Source: Microbacterium maritypicum (GTDB taxonomy: Bacteria; Actinomycetota; Actinomycetes; Actinomycetales; Microbacteriaceae). From it: DNA of 64,000 nt. The notes beneath the pieces were generated by a model. The model ran no database searches. It was not told where the DNA came from and saw only the letters and a list, made by a program, of their open reading frames with translations. The translations under genes were made by a program, and so were the position numbers. Location of the stretch: contig NZ_CP168030.1 in assembly GCF_041529975.1 (NCBI RefSeq), forward strand, positions 2,480,001 to 2,544,000, read 5' to 3'. How positions within the stretch are numbered: position 1 is the stretch's first letter; each line of letters begins with the position of its first letter. Of this stretch, positions 62,773-64,000 are shown one piece after another.

Positions 62773-64000
62773 ATGACACCACCTGTCGCGCTCTCTCGGC
62801 GGCTCCTGCCCGCACTGCTTCTGGTCCTGACCGTGTTCGGTCCGATCTCGATGGACCTCTACCTCCCGGCTCTTCCTGCGCTCACTCGCGACCTCGGCTC
62901 GGCGACTTCCGTCGCGCAGCTCACGGTCACGGCGTGCCTCATCGGACTCGCGGTCGGACAGCTGACGGCGGGACCGCTGTCGGACCGGCTCGGGCGGCGT
63001 CGCGTCCTGCTGGTCGGCATCGCTGCGTACGCGGTGACATCGCTTCTCTGTGCGTTCAGCCCGACGGTCGAGTTCCTGATCGTCGCTCGCCTGGTCCAAG
63101 GGCTTGCCGGCGGCGTCGGCATCGTCATCGCCAATGCCGCGGGACGCGACGTGTACGCGGGTGGTCAGCTGATCCGCTTCTACGGGCGCCTCACGGTCGT
63201 CGGCGGGTTGGCGGCGATCATCGGGCCACTGCTCGGGGGCGTGCTCACGGCTTTCACCGATTGGCGGGGCCTGTTCGTCTTCCTCGCCATCGCCGGCGTC
63301 GCGATCCTGGCTGCCACGGTGTTCCTCTTCGGGGAGACGTTGCCGGTCGAGCAGCGCAGCTCAGGAGGCCTCCGCAACGCGCTGCACGACTTCCGTACTC
63401 TGCTGAGCGACCGGGTCTTCCTGGGAGCCGTCCTGAATCAGGGCTTCCTCTATGCGGCCCTGTTCGCCTACCTCGCCGGTGCGACGTTCGTACTGCAGGA
63501 CGTGTACGGGCTCACACCGCAGGGATATGCCGCAGCCTTCGGTGCGAACTCCGCCGGGTTCATGGTGTGCGGGTACCTTGCCGGTCGCGCGGCGGAACGG
63601 TGGAGCGTGAGGGGCACTCTCGCGGTCGGAGTCGTCGTCACGGCGGCCGGCGCGCTCGGACTGCTGCTGGCAGGTCTGACGCTGCTGCCGATGTGGGCCG
63701 TGCTCGCCGCGCTGTTCACACTCGCCGGCGGAGTGGCCATCGCCTCGCCGCCCGCGACCACCATCGCGCTCAGCGAGTACCCGCAGTCGGCGGGGACGGC
63801 CTCGTCGCTCCTGGGCGTGGCGCGATTCGGGTTCGGCGGCATCGCGGCACCGTTCGTCGGCATCGCGGGTGCGTCGAGCATTCTGCCGCTCGGGATCGTG
63901 ACGACGGTCTCGGCCGCGCTGGCCGGCCTGTCGTACGTCTTGCTGGTGCGGACTCGGCGCGCGGCTGTTCTGCCTGCATCCGGGAGCGAGCTCGCGGCGA
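62773..64000 (+). CDS. Bcr/CflA-type MFS efflux transporter (3' end beyond window)
   Basis: The first 409 codons are present and the frame is still open at the window edge. It is a major-facilitator protein with about twelve hydrophobic segments. FGPISMDLYLPALPALTRDL at the first loop is typical of the Bcr/CflA drug-resistance group, and GPLSDRLGRRRVLL is motif A between helices 2 and 3. RLVQGLAGGVGIVIANAAGR is the helix 4-5 motif. It probably exports a hydrophobic toxic compound and is divergent from the XRE/MmyB regulator gene. Confidence 0.9.
   Translation, partial: MTPPVALSRRLLPALLLVLTVFGPISMDLYLPALPALTRDLGSATSVAQLTVTACLIGLAVGQLTAGPLSDRLGRRRVLLVGIAAYAVTSLLCAFSPTVEFLIVARLVQGLAGGVGIVIANAAGRDVYAGGQLIRFYGRLTVVGGLAAIIGPLLGGVLTAFTDWRGLFVFLAIAGVAILAATVFLFGETLPVEQRSSGGLRNALHDFRTLLSDRVFLGAVLNQGFLYAALFAYLAGATFVLQDVYGLTPQGYAAAFGANSAGFMVCGYLAGRAAERWSVRGTLAVGVVVTAAGALGLLLAGLTLLPMWAVLAALFTLAGGVAIASPPATTIALSEYPQSAGTASSLLGVARFGFGGIAAPFVGIAGASSILPLGIVTTVSAALAGLSYVLLVRTRRAAVLPASGSELAA

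Overview
The window is a gene-dense, high-GC chromosomal segment from an actinobacterium. The best guess is family Microbacteriaceae, close to Microbacterium. Supporting actinobacterial markers are sepH, the DUF4193/DUF3093/dut/DUF3710/DUF3159 block, the DUF3000-RNase D pair, a PAC2 protein, a SigA with a long acidic/basic N-terminal region, and GlnR-type operators. Adjacent topoisomerase IV genes (parE, parC) fit the same group. No rRNA, tRNA, CRISPR array, insertion sequence or prophage was found. The genus is an inference; the class is well supported.

Layout. 1-5877 is an accessory region: a partial unknown gene, a small SHOCT membrane protein, then a same-strand run of DUF1254/1214 protein, PtpB-like tyrosine phosphatase, large arylsulfatase and AraC regulator. 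6407-17286 is a nitrogen and central-carbon block: glnA with a GlnR box, an RDD protein, a divergent rimB/rimK pair in which RimK carries a C-terminal RCK_C domain, a DUF4191 protein, an unknown anchored protein, and the operon pepA-lpdA-E2. 17401-28378 carries PAC2, sigA coupled to a CofE-like ligase, an ATP-grasp gene divergent from two overlapping alanine-racemase-like genes, a small zinc-ribbon protein, parE and parC. 28423-38547 carries a phosphodiesterase, the sepH-dut block, aconitase and dxs.

38587-45614 holds an SPFH protein and a lipid module (glpD-tetR facing an AGPS-like flavoprotein, a lipid kinase and a GMC oxidoreductase). 45679-54568 holds fadA-fadB, DUF3000-RNase D, an alpha/beta hydrolase, rhodanese-SufE and a ZapE-like ATPase. 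54703-64000 holds amtB with a GlnR box, a solitary PemK-like protein, DUF1611, SPW, GIY-YIG, an alcohol dehydrogenase with its TetR and a clear operator, a PQQ-type sugar dehydrogenase lipoprotein, an XRE/MmyB regulator and a truncated Bcr/CflA transporter.

The most interesting observation is the pair at 21602-23343. The first protein has lost nearly all of the alanine racemase barrel and has Arg in place of the PLP lysine, but keeps the C-terminal domain with the catalytic tyrosine. The second keeps the PLP lysine and the barrel motifs but has lost the tyrosine segment. The two overlap by ATGA. In known alanine racemases Lys and Tyr of one active site come from different subunits, so this looks like an obligate heteromeric racemase. 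A second broad pattern is that about a dozen genes start 6-8 nt after a TAGNNT-like -10 element, which indicates leaderless transcripts and fixes several start codons.
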